A stretch of DNA of 54,445 nucleotides from Lachnospiraceae bacterium. Its GTDB lineage: Bacteria; Bacillota; Clostridia; Lachnospirales; Lachnospiraceae. Shown piece after piece: positions 52,270 through 54,445 of the stretch. The notes beneath the pieces were generated by a model. The model was given only the letters and a program-made list of their open reading frames with translations, was not told the origin of the DNA and did not search any database. Position numbers and translations under genes: made by a program. The stretch lies in contig JAILRC010000015.1 of assembly GCA_024698485.1 (NCBI GenBank), positions 1-54,445 on the forward strand, read 5' to 3'. Numbering within the stretch: position 1 is the first letter of the stretch; the number at the start of each line of letters is the position of its first letter.

Positions 52270-52923
52270 CTACACTCTTCTGATGATACTGTCGGCCTGG
52301 AAAGGCTTTGCGACGAAGGCATTTGCTCCTATCTCCAGTGCTTCCTTAACGATACTCTCCATGCATAACGCTGAAAGCATGATAACCCGTATGTCTTTAT
52401 AGTTTGAGACAACGTGCCTCAGCACATCAAGCCCGTTCATCTCCGGCATATTGATATCCAGTATGCAAACATCCGGGTTTTCTTTTTCCAGTACTTTTAA
52501 AGCAACTTTTCCGTTATCTGCTTCAACTATCCTGTGACCGCTTTGAGAAAGCATATCTTTAAGCATCATTCTCATGAAATCTGAATCGTCCACGATCAAA
52601 ACTTTCTTTGGTGTTTTATCTGTAACCTTTTCCCGTCCTTCAAACAGGCTGTCGATCTGATCCTGCTTTAAAATGTCCCCGAAAATGTTCAGTTTTTTAC
52701 ACGATTCGAAAAGATTATAACCGGAAGATATGCATCCCAGCAGATCATCTGCTGAAACAAAGAGTTTCTCTGACAATAACGGGATCATTGATATATCCGG
52801 AAGTGATATGCCATTCTCCCATCTAGAAACTGCCTGAGGAGTGACGTTAAGCTTTTGCCCCAGCTCTTCCTGTGTAAGATTCCTTTTTATTCTTAATTCC
52901 CTTATCTTAGTACCTATATCCAT
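52270..52923 (-). CDS. XRE helix-turn-helix fused to a receiver domain
   Basis: 217 residues. N-terminal XRE/Cro HTH (5-60: IRELRIKRNLTQEELGQKLNVTPQAVSRWE), a helical linker (65-103), and a complete CheY-like receiver (107-217): Asp112-Asp113, phospho-acceptor Asp156, Ser184, Lys206. In normal response regulators the receiver comes first; here the DNA-binding part is first and of the XRE type. No kinase is adjacent. AGGAGG stands before the ATG. It may bind DNA in a phosphorylation-dependent manner; targets unknown, the hairpin array next door is a candidate. Confidence 0.92.
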   Translation of the reverse strand: MDIGTKIRELRIKRNLTQEELGQKLNVTPQAVSRWENGISLPDISMIPLLSEKLFVSADDLLGCISSGYNLFESCKKLNIFGDILKQDQIDSLFEGREKVTDKTPKKVLIVDDSDFMRMMLKDMLSQSGHRIVEADNGKVALKVLEKENPDVCILDINMPEMNGLDVLRHVVSNYKDIRVIMLSALCMESIVKEALEIGANAFVAKPFQADSIIRRV

Positions 52924-53029
52924 ATACTGTTTTCCTCCTTTTAAAGTTGACCGTCACCCGCGCGCCCCGATCACTGTCAGGAAACATAGTATCAGATATT
53001 TATTTTCTTGTCACTCAATAGACAATTTA

Positions 53030-53057
53030 AAAAGAGCCGATATCCGAAGATACCGGC
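53030..53057 (-). terminator. Terminator with TTCG loop, no gene in front
   Basis: Minus strand GCCGGTATC-TTCG-GATATCGGC (one G-T pair) followed by TCTTTTT. The nearest complete upstream gene on this strand ends at 53419, so it probably ends a non-coding transcript. Confidence 0.85.
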
Positions 53058-53215
53058 CATGCCCCATAATCGAATCCGGATGGGCGGCGTATCCATCATA
53101 TCAGGTTCCCAAAGGGAGCGCAGGGTGCCTTTCCTGCTCGTCGGATTCATTACACTCAGAGGTTATTTCCACTTTTTTAAAATTATTTCAGATTGACAAA
53201 TCTGCATTTTCATCA
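53030..53215 (-). ncRNA. Candidate structured RNA
   Basis: Read on the minus strand, GAATCCG (53149-53143) pairs perfectly with CGGATTC (53080-53074... in the order 5' to 3') and closes a junction holding three small stems: GAGCAGG with CCTG/CTC (near 53138-53116), TCCC-TTT-GGGA (53119-53109) and GATGG...CCATC (53098-53080). A short CAGATT/AATCTG stem lies further 5' (near 53190-53205), and the terminator follows. There is no assigned family; parts resemble no riboswitch I can name with confidence. An overlapping short ORF without ribosome binding site is not convincing. Confidence 0.45.
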
Positions 53216-53254
53216 TACCATAATTGCACAAGAAACGGGTTTTCACCGTACAGT

Positions 53255-53401
53255 CTATGACTCAAGCGGGCCACTCGTTTCTTTTTTTATCGTTGTAAGA
53301 TCATACAAGTATTTTTTACCATCCTCATCATGTCTTACGAGCATTATTGCTGTAAATATATTGTATCTTTCAAGATCACCAAAGTTAACTTCCAAGATTT
53401 T
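53255..53401 (-). pseudogene. C-terminal remnant, phage/toxin nuclease-like
   Basis: An open frame of about 48 codons without a proper start, bounded by a TGA upstream. It reads NFGDLERYNIFTAIMLVRH...YLYDLTTIKKETSGPLES. The YLYDxxxIKKExSxPL ending is what I recall from phage-barnase-like (PBECR) nuclease domains of phage and mobile-element proteins. The N-terminal part is gone. Family call is from memory and tentative. Confidence 0.45.
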
Positions 53402-53418
53402 GTATCAGATTTACCTTT

Positions 53419-53652
53419 CTATGCTGCCTTCGAATAATCAATAACCGATATTTCCTGCAATACAGACTTAGCAGAATTAACCAATCTTTCCAAGCATTCC
53501 GAAACTTCATCGGTAAAGGTGATCTCACCACATATCTGGCACTCAAGGCAAGGAACATTTTTTACCACTATAATGCAACCCTTGTATTCTACTGTAAACG
53601 TAGTGAATGTTTTAATCTTATCGTCATTAAAGCACGCATTGCACATAGTCAT
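53419..53652 (-). CDS. YgiT-type zinc-finger antitoxin-like protein
   Basis: 77 residues. CNAC near the N-terminus and CQICGE (38-43) near the middle, separated by a beta-rich stretch with VVKNVPC, the signature of YgiT/MqsA-type zinc fingers. No HTH domain follows; the C-terminal helix ECLERLVNSAKSVLQE is usual for the short form. Its ATG overlaps the stop of an upstream broken toxin frame by the ATGA arrangement of toxin-antitoxin pairs. Confidence 0.8.
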   Translation of the reverse strand: MTMCNACFNDDKIKTFTTFTVEYKGCIIVVKNVPCLECQICGEITFTDEVSECLERLVNSAKSVLQEISVIDYSKAA

Positions 53653-53840
53653 TTCTCCCTTCTTGTTTTATTATCAGCTTCCCAATGTTCATTATCCGGA
53701 TGATAGGCAGAGATAATGATTATCTTTCTGCCGTTAAAACCCACTACAACATGAATAGCGCCATCTTTAACTTATTTAAAATCGGAAGGAATCGTTTCGC
53801 GCCCCTTCTTTACATAAAGGGATCTACTACCTATAATGAA
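53649..53840 (-). pseudogene. Broken DUF4258-type toxin gene
   Basis: The frame that ends in the ATGA overlap reads GAIHVVVGFNGRKIIIISAY, then HPDNEHWEADNKTRREK, which resembles the C-terminal half of DUF4258 toxins usually paired with YgiT antitoxins. An in-frame TAA at 53772-53774 interrupts it, and the first half of the domain is missing (the frame closes at 53841-53843). TTATAAT (TGTTATAAT, extended -10) near 53841-53849 could still drive transcription into the antitoxin. Confidence 0.65.
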
Positions 53841-53894
53841 TTATAACACATTCAAGTACAGTAAACAATGTCAAAAAAACTTTTCAATCCCCCC

Positions 53895-54445
53895 TCACTC
53901 CGCATAAAACTCCGCCCCATCCTCAAGCCTTATGCAAGCAAGCCTTCCGCCCGGGAAGCAGGCACCGCAGTCTATGGCGATATGGTTGTTCCGATTAAAG
54001 ATATACCCCGGGCGGTCATTACCCGGAATGTTCTGCGTCGGGGTGTGGCCCGTCACCACATATTTGTCCTCAAAGTAACATATATCATATTCCGCCCTGT
54101 GCCATACGAGATCATTAAGATCATATTCTTCGATATCCTTTCCCGGTACAAAACCCCGAGTCCGGCGTGAACAAGCAAAAACTCCTTTCCTCCCGCCTCG
54201 ACTTCTTCGTAGACTTCAAAATCCTTTATAAATTCTATCATCTCCCGCCTTTTGTCATTAGACAGAGCCCTGAAGCCGTCTATGGTTGTCTTCCCTCCGT
54301 TAAAAATCCAATCCGAAAGTTTTCCGATCGTATCTTTGTCAAGCGCTTCTATTGATATCTCATCTATCTCCCGGCAGAGAAGATCAAGACAGTCTATTGC
54401 CATCACCTCATGGTTTCCCACAACACATACTGCATTATGCATTTC
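53895..54445 (-). pseudogene. Metallophosphoesterase (PP1-like) gene with a frameshift, 5' end outside window
   Basis: From the window edge the frame encodes VVGNHEVMAID (metal-binding GNHE) and FLLVHAGLG, then leaves frame near 54142-54146. In another frame the protein continues DIEEYDLNDLVWHRAEYD, VVTGHTPTQNIPG, HIAIDCGACFPGGRLACIRLEDG and ends at TGA 53895-53897. One missing base in the CCCGG run would explain it (Tyr-Pro-Gly restored). All metal ligands of a serine/threonine-phosphatase-like enzyme are otherwise present. Either a recent inactivation or a sequencing error. Confidence 0.8.

Noticed and set aside
53041-53160. Minus-strand short ORF starting ATGAATCCGACG
   Set aside because: It would run through the terminator hairpin and has no Shine-Dalgarno; RNA structure is the simpler reading.
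53030-53215. TPP riboswitch (because of GGGAACCTGAT...GGATACGCCG)
   Set aside because: The 5' half with its TGAGA motif is missing, and no thiamine gene follows.
52841-53260. Plus-strand frame of 139 codons over the start of XRE-REC and the RNA candidate
   Set aside because: No ribosome binding site, crosses a promoter, terminator and predicted RNA stems, and shows no domain.
53868-54170. Plus-strand frame of 100 codons at the right end
   Set aside because: Antisense to the phosphatase reading frames, which carry the conserved motifs.

Overview
The window reads as chromosome of a low-to-mid GC Gram-positive anaerobe of the Clostridia, most likely Lachnospiraceae. Supporting signs are a Re-type citrate synthase next to an isocitrate dehydrogenase, both an ATP-type and a PPi-type phosphofructokinase, small families I associate with Lachnospiraceae (DUF6472, DUF5685, DUF6142), strong AGGAGG ribosome binding sites and many -35/17 nt/-10 promoters. 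No database search was possible; family names come from reading motifs and gene order.

Layout. 1-1.3 kb: the end of an AMMECR1-domain gene and its radical SAM partner (+). 1.4-3.5 kb: an HExxH protein and an EF-hand protein with a sigma-28-like promoter, then a dense palindromic element. 3.5-17 kb, all on the minus strand: pfkA, dnaE, and a long operon read as ftsH-uvrC-hprK-ROK kinase-murB-rapZ-whiA-HPr-like, starting at a good promoter near 16.93 kb and ending at a hairpin near 8.15 kb. The last gene is Crh-like: it keeps Ser46 but has Asp15 where HPr has its phosphorylated histidine, and HPr kinase is in the same operon. 17-25.5 kb: a TPR glycosyltransferase with rdgB, a divergent RNA methyltransferase that appears leaderless, a lipase-like hydrolase, two response regulators (one degenerate), DUF6472, hemW and lepA. 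25.5-30.6 kb: an alpha-mannosidase translationally coupled to a 7-TM diguanylate cyclase. 30.6-34 kb: a 2-oxoglutarate operon (Re-citrate synthase, isocitrate dehydrogenase, GntR regulator) with a GntR-type palindrome on its -10 box.

34-42.6 kb: membrane protein, orphan solute-binding lipoprotein facing a LysR gene, a DnaJ/DUF5685/zinc-ribbon cluster, CarD, DUF308 and PPi-type phosphofructokinase. 42.6-43.4 kb: six tRNA genes (Pro, Gly, Arg, His, Gln, Lys) with two near-consensus promoters. 43.4-50.3 kb: an operon with dCMP deaminase, a C39-like protein that lacks its usual cysteine, DUF6142, an orphan aminopeptidase N-domain, purE, secDF and a membrane-anchored protein.

50.4-54.4 kb is the least ordinary part: a Thr-Pro-linker surface protein preceded by a tandem array of about 72-bp hairpin units (strongest candidate for something undescribed), an XRE-receiver fusion, a possible structured RNA with its own terminator, and a run of decayed genes (nuclease remnant, orphan YgiT antitoxin beside a broken toxin, frameshifted phosphatase).
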